From contig JANYKZ010000042.1 of assembly GCA_025361505.1 (NCBI GenBank), forward strand, positions 1-37,404: DNA of 37,404 nucleotides, written 5' to 3'. Positions 19,346 through 28,040 of this stretch are shown one piece after another; the stretch's first letter is position 1; each line of letters begins with the position of its first letter. The position numbers and the translations under genes are program-made. The notes beneath the pieces were generated by a model, which had not been told where the DNA came from, did not search any database, and saw nothing but the letters and a program-made list of their open reading frames with translations. Source of the DNA: Coriobacteriia bacterium (lineage in GTDB: Bacteria > Actinomycetota > Coriobacteriia > Anaerosomatales > PALSA-660).

Positions 19346-19362
19346 TTCACTGTGCGAGAATG
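19346..19362 (+). promoter_or_regulatory. weaker copy of the cytochrome element before cytochrome 3
   Basis: TTCACTGTGCGAGAATG matches the first part of the cytochrome 2 element (TTCCCTGTGC with one change) but loses the second palindrome arm. It ends 68 bases before the cytochrome 3 start. GAGAAT may be part of a -10. Low certainty. Confidence 0.25.
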
Positions 19363-19430
19363 TTCGGCGGTGGGCCTCCGCACGGGCGCTCGCAGGTATG
19401 CCGGGGTGCTGAAGATCATCGGGGGTTCCT

Positions 19431-22400
19431 ATGCGCTGGTTCCACGTTCCGCTTCGCCGCGCGGCTGCGGTCGTCTTCGGCTTGGGCCTCGTGCTCGCGC
19501 TGGCGGCTCCCTCGGTCGCGCTGGCAGCGAACACCGCGACGTTCGGCTCCTGTGCGCCCCGGGGCGGCTCGAGCAGCACCGTCGCGCGACCCAAGATCTC
19601 GGTCACCGTGTACGACCGCTACGGCGTGCGGTACTGGGGCAACTACTCGATGGCCATCGACGGCAAGAGCGTCCTGCCGAAGATCACCTACCTCAAGGCC
19701 GGCGACTATCGCCGCTTCACCCTGACCTACAGCGTCCAGACGTCGCTGACCGTGGCGCCCCACATGGTGTCCGTGAGGGTCATCGACGCGAGGCACCGGT
19801 CTTCCACCTCGCATTGGGGTTTCAACGTGCTTGCACTGCCCACGCCGCCCCCCGCGGAGATGCCGATCGCCGGCACGACGTGCACGGTCTGCCACGCGGG
19901 CTATCCGGCAGCGCATCCGATGGCCGACTGCGTCGCGTGCCACGGTCCGAACGCTCCGCCGAAGGCCGACGGTACCCCGATGGAGCAGTACGTCTCGGGT
20001 GACCCTTCTGCCCACACGTTGAGTTGCGCGCTGAGCCAGTGCCACCGCGGCGGCGGGGCCTTCCCGCACACCCTCGGCACCGACTGCACGCGCTGTCACA
20101 CCGGTGAGCATGAGGGCATCCCCGCGGTGCACTCGGCGCCGTTGGACACCTACCACGTGTCGACGAGCGTGGCCTGCACGGCCGCCGGTTGCCACCTCTC
20201 CTCGCTCACGAAGGAGCACTACCTCCACACGATCGGCGGAGCGCCCCTGACGTGCGCGACCTGCCATGCCAGCATCGATCGCGCTGTTCGGGCAGCGATC
20301 GACTCCAAGTCCACGGCCTGCGAGAGCTGCCACGATTTCCGCACGACGGCTCACGCGGGCACCGCCGTGAAGCACGCCGCCTCGGGCGTCACCTGCACCA
20401 TCGCCGGCTGCCACACGGGCGGATCCGACGTCGCTGCGATCCACGCGCCGAAGCTCGGCTGCGCGACGTGTCACGGCGGCACCAGGGTCCCGACGCTGAA
20501 CTGCGCCGCGGCAGGCTGCCATCCGGGCGGCGCGCCCGCCTCGCACAACGGACACCCGTCCACAGTGACGAGCGCCACGATGACGATCAACTCCGTGGAC
20601 TACGGCACGCATGCGTGCACGGAGTGCCACGTCACCACCGAGCTCCAGGCCGTTCACGGCGGGGCGTCGAGCTGCGTCAAGTGCCACCCGACGCCGCGTG
20701 ACAGCTTCACCGACTGGAACGGCACCTGCGAGCAGGGCAACTGCCACGCGGGCACCTCGAGGATCAAGCAGCACGGATCGATCAACGTCATTCACACCCT
20801 CCTTGTCGCTCCGGCTTGCACCGTCGCCGGCTGCCACACCGGCGGATCCGACGTCGCCGCGATCCACGCGCCGAAGCTCGGCTGCGCCACGTGCCATGGC
20901 GGCGGCAAGGTCCCGACGCTCGCGTGCGCCACCGTCGGCTGCCATCCGGACGGCGCCCCGACGACCCACCTGAGCCACCCGGCCACGATCACGACCGGGA
21001 CCATCACCATCAACTCCGTGGACTACGGCACACACAACTGCTCGGAGTGCCACGCCACCACCGAGCTCCAGGCCGTGCACGGTGGGGCGTCGAGCTGCTC
21101 GAAGTGCCATCCGGACCCGGCCGCATCCGCCAAGCCGTGGCTCGGCGGATGCGCGCAGGGCGACTGTCACGCCGGCACTTCGACGATCAAGATGCACGGC
21201 TCGGTCAACGCCTCCCACACCGTGCTCGTCGCTCCGACCTGCACGGTCGCGGGCTGCCACGTTGGCGGTTCAGACGTGGCCGCGATCCACGCACCGAAGC
21301 TCGGCTGCGCGACGTGCCATGGCGGCGGCAAGACGCCGACGCTGAACTGCTATGCCAGCGCCTGCCACGACCCCGCCGGTCACGGACCGCTCCATGACGT
21401 GCTGACCCGCACCGACACCTGTGCGAGCTGCCACGCCGGCACCAACCTTGGCTCCATCAAGACCTCCACCGGCGCCCTGGCCGCCAAGCACACCCTGTGC
21501 GCCACCTGCCACGCCCCGACGTCGTCGACGATCTCGAGCGCTACCATCGCCGCCGCGATCTCCGGACATCACAAGGAGTGCACGGCCTGCCACATCGCCG
21601 TCGACCATGTAGCGAAGCATGCCGTCGTCGATCCGGCACGCACCGACGCCTGCGTCGAATGCCACGCGGGCACGAACCTGACACTCGTCCACGATCCCGC
21701 GCGGGTCACGTGCATCACCTGTCACGGCTCCACGGATGCTGCGGTCGTCTTGGCCATATCCCTCGGCAACAAGCGCTGCGATGCGTGCCATGCGGATGCC
21801 CACCAGGCCTCGCATCAGTGGTGCAACGACTGCCACAGCAACCTTCCGGACATCACTGCTGGGACCGACCCGCATTCGACCTTCGATCTGATCCCGAACC
21901 AGGCATGCTCCAACTGCCACGGCACCCCATTCGTGCCGCTGTCGGGGCTCGGAACGTCGCACGACGGGTGCGACTCGAACGGGGCGAACTGCCACAACGG
22001 CGGGAGCATGACCCCGCAACTCCCTGAATTGCACAACGTCGTCCGGACCGACACCTGCGGCGCCGCCGGCTGCCACGCGGGTACCAACCTGACCGTGGTC
22101 CAGCTCTCCACCGGCGCGCTCTCGCCCAAGCACTCGGCGTGCGCCACCTGCCACGCCCCGACGTCGTCCACGATCCCGAGCGCGACCATCGCGGCCGCGA
22201 TCGCGGGAGGCCACACGGAGTGCAGCGCGTGCCATGGGACGGCCGGTCACGGACCGCTCCATGACGTGCTCTCTCGAGCGGATACGTGCACCACCTGCCA
22301 CGCCGGCACGAACCTGACGGCCATCAAGCTGTCGAACGGTGCCGTCTCGGCCAAGCATGCCGCCTGCGCGACGTGCCACGCTCCGAGTGGGACGTCCACG

Positions 22401-24251
22401 GTCCCGGCAGCGACTATCGCCGCCGCGATCGCCGGCCACCACAAGGAGTGCGCCGCCTGTCACGTGACCGGGCACGACTTCCCCGCGCTCCATGCCGCGG
22501 CGCCCGCTTCGCAGACGATCACCATCATCGGCGTGACCTACGCCAAGCAGGAGTGCATCGATTGCCACACCGTGCTGGATCTGCGCACGATCCACGCCGG
22601 CAACTGCGCGGCGTGCCACACGGTTGCGGTGGACACCACCCTCGGAGGCTCTTGGACCAAGGGCTGCGTCCAGGGTGACTGCCACAAGATCGGCACGGCG
22701 CTTCAGATGCACAAGAGCATCGATACGTCGCACACCACTCCTGCGGTCGCGCTGACCTCATGTGGCACCGGGGGCGCTTCCTGCCACGGGACACTGTCCA
22801 CCTCGGTCGCGGCGATTCACGCCGCCTACGGCGGCTGCGTCGATTGCCACGCCGTTGGCAAGACACCCTCGCTGGTGTGCTCGAGCTGCCACGCCGCCCA
22901 TCCGGATATCTACGGCGACCTGCACGTCTCGAACCTGGCCACGGCCTCGGCGAGCTTCACCTTCAACGGAGTCAGCTTCGGCACCAAGGCCTGCTCAACG
23001 TGCCACACGTCGGCGAACCTGATGAATCTGCACACAGCGGCCGGCGCGTGCGGCGCGTGCCACCCGGGCGTCAAGGTCCAGCTCGGAGGGACCTCGATCT
23101 GGAACAAGACGTGTACGCAGGGGACGTGTCATGGCGCCACTGCTCCGCACCCGTACCACGGCACCATCAACAACCACGCGGTCACTGCCGCCGGATGCAA
23201 CGCCACGGGGTGCCACCCGACCAACGTCGCTGCGGTACACAGCAAGACGGGGTGCGCGGCATGTCACGCCACCGGCAAGCCCGCACTCACGACGAACTGC
23301 ACGGTGTGCCACGGCGGCAGCGGACTTGCCACCACGGTCACCAGCCTCGCGTCGCACACGACGCTCCATGACGTGTTGACCCGCGCAGACACCTGCGCCG
23401 CCGCCGGCTGCCATGTGGGCACGAATCTGACGACGATCCAGCATTCGAACGGCACCTTGTCCGCCCTGCACTCCGCCTGCGCGACCTGCCACGCTCCGAC
23501 CTCGACGAAGATCTCTGCGGCGACGATCGCGGCGGCAATCGCGGGCCACCATAGGGAGTGCACCGCCTGCCACGATCCGGCCGGTCACGGTCCGCTGCAT
23601 GACGTGCTGACGCGATCCGACACCTGCGTCAGCTGCCATGCAGGGACGAACCTGACGGCCATCAAGTCGTCGACCGGTGTGGTGTCCGCCAAGCACGCGC
23701 TGTGCGCCACGTGCCACGCCCCGACCTCGACGAAGATCCCGGCCGCGACGATCGCCGCGGCGATCTCGGGTTCTCACAAGGAGTGCAGCGCTTGCCACGG
23801 GACCGGGCATGACCTCCCGGCGCTCCATGCCGCAGCGCCCGCGAACGCCGCTATCGTCGGGTACGGAGGGGCCGCGTTGGGCACGCACGCGTGCTCTGAG
23901 TGCCACTCGCTTGATCTGCGACCCTTGCACACCGACTGCTCCTCCTGCCACACAGCCACTCTCAGTGTGACGACCACGCTCGGCGGTGCCTGGGCCAAGG
24001 GCTGCGCCCAGGGCAACTGCCACGCCGGCACCTCGACGATTCCCATGCATGGCAAGATGGCCATGCATGGAATGAGCGGCGACAACTCGTGTCACAGCGA
24101 TCAGGGTGGACCGTGGGAAGCGTGGGGCAGCATAACCTTCGATATCGGCTGGGCTCACCAGCAGTGGGGCTACGGCTGCGCCACCTGCCATGACGGTCGA
24201 GATCTCTCCAACATCAGCAACTGCGTCGACTGTCACGGAGACCACTGCTAG
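19431..24251 (+). CDS. giant secreted multihaem c-type cytochrome (about 60 haem motifs)
   Basis: Predicted extracellular electron-transfer protein, 1606 aa. Signal peptide 1-32 (cleavage ALA|ANTA), a single Ig-like domain (about 33-136; VYDRYG, SMAIDG), then 60 motifs by hand count from Cys151: 42 CXXCH, 16 CX4CH and two CX6CH (CDSNGANCH, CGTGGASCH). It contains a 141-residue six-haem repeat (two copies plus part of a third, about residues 320-640). Later it has scattered three-haem modules (HAGTNL, SAKHxACATCHAP, GHHKECxACH, GHGPLHDVL) like those of cytochrome 1. It ends at CVDCHGDHC without an anchor. A G-run (GGGGG) precedes the ATG. It lies divergent from cytochrome 2 and is followed by its own terminator. 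No redox partner is encoded beside it. Confidence 0.9.
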   Translation: MRWFHVPLRRAAAVVFGLGLVLALAAPSVALAANTATFGSCAPRGGSSSTVARPKISVTVYDRYGVRYWGNYSMAIDGKSVLPKITYLKAGDYRRFTLTYSVQTSLTVAPHMVSVRVIDARHRSSTSHWGFNVLALPTPPPAEMPIAGTTCTVCHAGYPAAHPMADCVACHGPNAPPKADGTPMEQYVSGDPSAHTLSCALSQCHRGGGAFPHTLGTDCTRCHTGEHEGIPAVHSAPLDTYHVSTSVACTAAGCHLSSLTKEHYLHTIGGAPLTCATCHASIDRAVRAAIDSKSTACESCHDFRTTAHAGTAVKHAASGVTCTIAGCHTGGSDVAAIHAPKLGCATCHGGTRVPTLNCAAAGCHPGGAPASHNGHPSTVTSATMTINSVDYGTHACTECHVTTELQAVHGGASSCVKCHPTPRDSFTDWNGTCEQGNCHAGTSRIKQHGSINVIHTLLVAPACTVAGCHTGGSDVAAIHAPKLGCATCHGGGKVPTLACATVGCHPDGAPTTHLSHPATITTGTITINSVDYGTHNCSECHATTELQAVHGGASSCSKCHPDPAASAKPWLGGCAQGDCHAGTSTIKMHGSVNASHTVLVAPTCTVAGCHVGGSDVAAIHAPKLGCATCHGGGKTPTLNCYASACHDPAGHGPLHDVLTRTDTCASCHAGTNLGSIKTSTGALAAKHTLCATCHAPTSSTISSATIAAAISGHHKECTACHIAVDHVAKHAVVDPARTDACVECHAGTNLTLVHDPARVTCITCHGSTDAAVVLAISLGNKRCDACHADAHQASHQWCNDCHSNLPDITAGTDPHSTFDLIPNQACSNCHGTPFVPLSGLGTSHDGCDSNGANCHNGGSMTPQLPELHNVVRTDTCGAAGCHAGTNLTVVQLSTGALSPKHSACATCHAPTSSTIPSATIAAAIAGGHTECSACHGTAGHGPLHDVLSRADTCTTCHAGTNLTAIKLSNGAVSAKHAACATCHAPSGTSTVPAATIAAAIAGHHKECAACHVTGHDFPALHAAAPASQTITIIGVTYAKQECIDCHTVLDLRTIHAGNCAACHTVAVDTTLGGSWTKGCVQGDCHKIGTALQMHKSIDTSHTTPAVALTSCGTGGASCHGTLSTSVAAIHAAYGGCVDCHAVGKTPSLVCSSCHAAHPDIYGDLHVSNLATASASFTFNGVSFGTKACSTCHTSANLMNLHTAAGACGACHPGVKVQLGGTSIWNKTCTQGTCHGATAPHPYHGTINNHAVTAAGCNATGCHPTNVAAVHSKTGCAACHATGKPALTTNCTVCHGGSGLATTVTSLASHTTLHDVLTRADTCAAAGCHVGTNLTTIQHSNGTLSALHSACATCHAPTSTKISAATIAAAIAGHHRECTACHDPAGHGPLHDVLTRSDTCVSCHAGTNLTAIKSSTGVVSAKHALCATCHAPTSTKIPAATIAAAISGSHKECSACHGTGHDLPALHAAAPANAAIVGYGGAALGTHACSECHSLDLRPLHTDCSSCHTATLSVTTTLGGAWAKGCAQGNCHAGTSTIPMHGKMAMHGMSGDNSCHSDQGGPWEAWGSITFDIGWAHQQWGYGCATCHDGRDLSNISNCVDCHGDHC
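20395..21350 (+). repeat. 423-bp (141-aa, six-haem) tandem coding repeat
   Basis: Within cytochrome 3 the segment coding for CHTGGSDVAAIHAPKLGCAT recurs with exact 423-base spacing (equivalent bases at 20451, 20874 and 21297). Each full unit carries C-T-x-A-G-CH, CATCH, a second CX4CH, C-x-ECH, C-x-KCH and a CX4CH. The third copy is partial. Limits are approximate. Confidence 0.85.
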
Positions 24252-24278
24252 ATCTGGTCATCGCGCTTGAGTCACAGC

Positions 24279-24308
24279 AAGGCCCCGGTCCACTCGGACC
24301 GGGGCCTT
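24279..24308 (+). terminator. terminator of cytochrome 3
   Basis: Perfect 13-bp stem (AAGGCCCCGGTCC and complement) with loop ACTC, 27 bases after the stop and followed by CCCTTT. Confidence 0.8.
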
Positions 24309-24408
24309 CCCTTTGCGCCAGGCTCGCTCGCCCTTGCAGGGGAGCGCCCCGTCGAGTCGAACTCCCTCACTAGACGCAACCACGGTTCTGCGACAGGGAG
24401 TGCCGCCC

Positions 24409-25158
24409 ATGCGGGTAGTCAGGGTCTTCACCGGTGAGGATGTCCGCTACGGGCTCGCCGACGCGGCGAGCATCACGCTGATCACGGACGAGCCGTTCTC
24501 CGCTTGGGAGACCGACGATGTCATCTCGATGACCGGGGCGCGCCTGATGCCGCCCGCGATGCCGACCAAGATCGTGTGCGTCGGCATCAACTACAAGCAG
24601 CACGCGCGCGAGATGGGGCACGACCTGCCCACGGAGCCGCTCATCTTCCTCAAGCCTCCCACGTCCATGAACGCTCCGGGTGGGGAGATCCACCTGCCGC
24701 CGGGAGCGGGCCGCGTCGACTACGAGGGCGAGCTCGCCGTCGTGATCGGCAAGCGCACGCACCGTGTCAGCGTCGACGAGGCGCTCTCACACGTCCTCGG
24801 CTACACCTGCGCGAACGATGTGACCGCGCGCGACCTCCAGAAGCGTGACGGGCAGTGGACGCGCGCCAAGGGCTTCGACGGCTTCTGCCCGCTGGGGCCG
24901 TGGGTGGAGACCGACCTCGACCCGAGCGACCTGCAGATCGAGACGTTCGTGAACGGGGAGCTGCGGCAGTCCGCGCGCACCAGCGACATGATCTTTGACG
25001 TGGCGACCCTCGTGAGCGCCATCAGCCACACGATGACCCTGCTCCCCGGCGACACCGTGTTGACCGGCACTCCGTCCGGGGTCGGGGAGTTGCACGCGGG
25101 TGACACGGTGGAAGTGCGGATCCAGGGGATCGGCTCGCTCAGCAACCGCGTCGTCTAG
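24409..25158 (+). CDS. fumarylacetoacetate hydrolase family protein
   Basis: Member of the FAH fold that hydrolyses or decarboxylates acylpyruvate-type compounds (acylpyruvase, oxaloacetate decarboxylase and fumarylpyruvate hydrolase are known activities); the substrate here cannot be told. The 249-aa protein has KIVCVGINYKQHAREM, the metal ligands Glu106-x-Glu108 in DYEGELAVVIG, Asp137 in GYTCANDVTARDLQ, and the closing segment LPGDTVLTGTPSGVG. The frame extends upstream to 24313, but AGGGAG at 24395-24400 is eight bases before the ATG at 24409, where homology begins. It stands after the cytochrome 3 terminator, so it is probably transcribed separately. Confidence 0.88.
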   Translation: MRVVRVFTGEDVRYGLADAASITLITDEPFSAWETDDVISMTGARLMPPAMPTKIVCVGINYKQHAREMGHDLPTEPLIFLKPPTSMNAPGGEIHLPPGAGRVDYEGELAVVIGKRTHRVSVDEALSHVLGYTCANDVTARDLQKRDGQWTRAKGFDGFCPLGPWVETDLDPSDLQIETFVNGELRQSARTSDMIFDVATLVSAISHTMTLLPGDTVLTGTPSGVGELHAGDTVEVRIQGIGSLSNRVV

Positions 25159-25198
25159 CTGTCGGCTACCGGGACGAACGGCACGAGGGGGGACTCGC

Positions 25199-25684
25199 AT
25201 GGCAGGAGCCAAACGCACCGACGCGCTCGAGACCGTGTACGGGGCGGTGGTCGGGGGCCTCATCGCGGCCTTCGCGGGCATCGCCGTCTTCACCGGGTTC
25301 GACTTCGGCTCGTCCAACGGCCCCTCCTTCTGGATGGCGACGGTGGGGTTGTCCTGCGCCATCGCGCTGATGGTCGCCGGGATGCTGCTCGCGGATCGCT
25401 TCACGTGGCTCGGGACCGCGCTACTGTTCGGCAGTGGCTTCACCGCGCTCTGGAGCGTCGCGATCTCGTTCACCGTCGAGTCGCGCTGGGTGACCCTGCT
25501 GACCCTCGGGGTGGCCACCGCGCTCGGAATCGGGCTGGGCTGGTGGAAGTTCGGCCGGCCGAAGCAGGAGCCGGAGGTCCCGTCGGCTCCCGCCATCGCG
25601 TCGCCCCCTGCGCCCGCTGAGCAGCCAGCGGCCCCGGTCGGCCTCGAGAGCGACGTCGAGACCGGTGGTGACGGGCATGCGTGA
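25199..25684 (+). CDS. small four-helix membrane protein, unknown function
   Basis: I do not recognise this family. The 161-aa protein has four likely transmembrane segments (about residues 12-33, 43-64, 68-90 and 97-117). A hydrophilic tail rich in Pro, Ala and Glu follows (about 120-161; PKQEPEVPSAP, then an acidic end). The start ATG at 25199 follows a purine-rich GAGGGGGG; the longer frame from 25100 overlaps the FAH gene and is rejected. Its last eight bases overlap the next gene, so the two membrane proteins are probably made together. Confidence 0.65.
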   Translation: MAGAKRTDALETVYGAVVGGLIAAFAGIAVFTGFDFGSSNGPSFWMATVGLSCAIALMVAGMLLADRFTWLGTALLFGSGFTALWSVAISFTVESRWVTLLTLGVATALGIGLGWWKFGRPKQEPEVPSAPAIASPPAPAEQPAAPVGLESDVETGGDGHA

Positions 25685-26432
25685 CAACGGGGTTGCGCGC
25701 GCCTTGGCGACCCTTCTGCTGGGCGGGCTCGTGGCCTTGTTCGTGGCGCTCGCCCTCGACATGGCGGTCCCGGCGCCCCCGGACCCGTACGCGAGCACGG
25801 CCGCCGGTCAGGTCTCGGCGGCGAAGCAGGCGGAGTTCGACAAGCGCCGCACGGATATCGAGGCGCGGCTGTCGGCCAAGCAGATCTCTCAGGCGCTGGC
25901 CGATCAGGAGCTCAACGGGGTCGACGTCGCCGAGAGCGCGGCGAGCCAGACTCCGTCGCTGTCCGCGACCCGGCAGGCGGACTTCGACGCGCAACGCGCG
26001 GCGATCGAGCTCAAGCTGTCCGCCAAGGAGATCACCGAGGCCGAGGCCATCGATCAGCTGTCGTCGGTCGACGACGCCGAGTCGTCGGCGGCCGACGTTG
26101 CCTCAACGGGTACGACCGGCGATGATGCGGCCTTCACGCAGTACGACCAAGCCGTGAAGCGTCGCGCCCTGATCGTCGGGATCGTTGCGGCGTTCTTCGC
26201 GGCCGGTCTGCTGGCGCTGGGAGTCGTGTTGACGCGGCGAAGCTTCGCGCTCGGCCCCATCCCGCTATTCGCCGGGGCGTTCCTCGCCATCTGGGCGACG
26301 GGGACGTTCACCGGTGCGGAGGCAGGGTGGGTGCGCGTTCTCGGTGCTGGTCTGATGGCCGGAGCTGCGACCACCGCCGGCCTGCTGGCGTACGGACGCC
26401 GCGCGGCGGATGCGGCAGAACCTCCGGCCTGA
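25677..26432 (+). CDS. membrane protein with duplicated helical segment, unknown function
   Basis: Family not recognised. The 251-aa protein has one N-terminal helix (about 8-30), a hydrophilic middle and three C-terminal helices (about 162-185, 191-212 and 218-240). The middle holds an internal duplication: residues 51-83 (QAEFDKRRTDIEARLSAKQI and on) and 100-132 (QADFDAQRAAIELKLSAKEI and on) align without gaps and share the LSAK-I core. Each looks like a short charged helical hairpin resembling SHOCT-type modules, though I cannot confirm that. ATG 25677 is preferred over GTG 25665/25668 because GGTGGTG ends six bases upstream. Probable partner of the preceding gene. Confidence 0.65.
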   Translation: MRDNGVARALATLLLGGLVALFVALALDMAVPAPPDPYASTAAGQVSAAKQAEFDKRRTDIEARLSAKQISQALADQELNGVDVAESAASQTPSLSATRQADFDAQRAAIELKLSAKEITEAEAIDQLSSVDDAESSAADVASTGTTGDDAAFTQYDQAVKRRALIVGIVAAFFAAGLLALGVVLTRRSFALGPIPLFAGAFLAIWATGTFTGAEAGWVRVLGAGLMAGAATTAGLLAYGRRAADAAEPPA

Positions 26433-26457
26433 CTCGCCACGACTCCGAGCATCGACC

Positions 26458-26489
26458 CGAGCCCGTCGCCCTACCCGGCGGCGGGCTCG
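26458..26489. terminator. convergent terminator hairpin at the MFS gene 3' end
   Basis: A 13-bp stem with one G-T wobble (CGAGCCCGTCGCC against GGCGGCGGGCTCG) and a six-base loop. It lies 25 bases after the plus-strand membrane gene and includes the last codons and stop of the minus-strand MFS gene. Confidence 0.5.
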
Positions 26490-27868
26490 TCGTGTGTCAG
26501 CAGCCCCGGCCGGGCGACGAGCACGAGGGCCCACGCGAGCAGCACGAGTGCGCCGCCGGCGATCGCCCACGACGTCCCGATCTGCTGCGCGAGCGGTCCG
26601 AACGCCAGGGCCGACAGCGGCATGACGCCCAGGAAGCACGTGATGTAGACGGACATCACGCGCCCGCGCAGTTCGTGCGGCACGTTCGCCTGCACGGAAG
26701 TGTTGGCAAGCGAGTTCGTCGTGAGCAGGCACGCGCCCGCGAGCGCCGACAGCGCGACGGAGAGCCACAGCCACGGGGTGAACGCGAACGCGATGAGCAC
26801 GCACGCCGTCGCGAGGATCGACCAGCGCATCAGGCGCTCGCGACGCACGGTGTGGGGAAGGCTCGCGACGGTCAGCGCGCCGATCAGCGCACCGAAACCG
26901 TTGGCGGCGAGCAGCAGATAGTAGATGGGTGTGGACGCCGTCGCGCCATGGAAACCGAGGACCTTGTCGGCGACCGCGGGCATCAGGAACACGTACGGCA
27001 TGCCGACGAGCGTGATGATCAGGGTGCTGAGGATCACGATCCCGATCATGCGGTGCGACACGGAGTAGCGCACGCCCTCCTTCAGGGACTTCCAGGCGCT
27101 CTCTCCCGGAACGGCCACCCGCTTCGGCGACGCGTGCGGCGAGACGCGCACCGCCCACAGCGCTGCGATCACGAACAGGAAGCTGATCGCGTTGATCCAG
27201 AACACGTCGGCCGTCCCGGCCACCGCCCCGGCGATCAGGATGACGCCGGCCGCCGCGAGCGGGCCGATCATGCGCGCCGACTGGAACTGGGCGGAGTTGA
27301 GGGCGATGGCGTTCATGAGCAGGGGACGCGGGACGAGATCGGGGATGATCGCCTGCCACGCGGGGAACGACAGCGCCGTGAGCACGCCGGCGATGAGCCC
27401 GAGGAAGCTGACGAGCGCCAACGACATGAAGGGCGTCGCGGGAGTCAGGTGACCGGTCACGTAGAGGATGCCGAACGCGATCGCCTGGAACATCAGCAGG
27501 ACCTGGGCTCCGATGATGAGCTTGCGCTTGTCGACGCGGTCCGCTAGCACGCCGCCCGGGAGCGCGAGGAACAGCGACGGGATCTGTGAGACGAACGTGA
27601 CCAGCCCGAGGTCGAACTCCGAGCGGCGGAAGCTGTACGCGATCGCGGCGATGACGGCCGTCTGCATCCAGGTGCCGACGTTGCTGACCAGCGCGCCACT
27701 CCAGAACAGCGTGTAGCCGCGGTGCCGGAACGACTCGAACGTCCCCCCGTGGCGCACGATCTCGTCCGTCGGGCTGCCGGCGTTGGACTCGGCCTCGGCG
27801 ACGCTGCACTCCGGCTCTTCGCAGGAGCTTTCCAGGTAGTCGTTGTCGTCGAGAGGCTGGTCGGGCAT
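26471..27868 (-). CDS. MFS transporter, probable exporter (MFS_3/EntS-like)
   Basis: Proton-driven major facilitator of the inner membrane; relatives export siderophores, macrolides or other small molecules, and the substrate here is unknown. The 465-aa protein has about 40 hydrophilic residues at the N-terminus, then roughly 10-12 helices. Marks include FWSGALVSNVGTWMQTA in the first helix, GGVLADRVDKRK in the loop 2-3 position typical of MFS, and PHELRGRVMSVY later. The frame is open to 28060 and has an ATG at 27928, but that ATG overlaps a good -10 (TAGAAT), while ATG 27868 has GGAG eight bases upstream. The N-terminal tail holds an odd acidic pair of cysteines (SCEEPECS). Confidence 0.85.
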   Translation of the reverse strand: MPDQPLDDNDYLESSCEEPECSVAEAESNAGSPTDEIVRHGGTFESFRHRGYTLFWSGALVSNVGTWMQTAVIAAIAYSFRRSEFDLGLVTFVSQIPSLFLALPGGVLADRVDKRKLIIGAQVLLMFQAIAFGILYVTGHLTPATPFMSLALVSFLGLIAGVLTALSFPAWQAIIPDLVPRPLLMNAIALNSAQFQSARMIGPLAAAGVILIAGAVAGTADVFWINAISFLFVIAALWAVRVSPHASPKRVAVPGESAWKSLKEGVRYSVSHRMIGIVILSTLIITLVGMPYVFLMPAVADKVLGFHGATASTPIYYLLLAANGFGALIGALTVASLPHTVRRERLMRWSILATACVLIAFAFTPWLWLSVALSALAGACLLTTNSLANTSVQANVPHELRGRVMSVYITCFLGVMPLSALAFGPLAQQIGTSWAIAGGALVLLAWALVLVARPGLLTHDEPAAG

Positions 27869-27926
27869 GGATGCGACTCCGATGTTCTCGTTGGAGGTGA
27901 TGGTGGGTGTGTTCCCGAGGGTGAGC

Positions 27927-27932
27927 ATTCTA
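27927..27932 (-). promoter_or_regulatory. candidate -10 box of the MFS gene
   Basis: TAGAAT on the minus strand, five of six to TATAAT, would give a leader of about 50 bases to the chosen ATG. No good -35 is seen at 16-18 bases upstream. Confidence 0.35.
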
Positions 27933-28040
27933 CCTGAGGGGCTGTGACCGCCGCGCTTGACTTCCGTCATGTCGCGCAGCGACGGCTGGTCGTAGACTCG
28001 CCCGAAAGAACACGAGCGACGCATGTCAGGAGATCCTACC

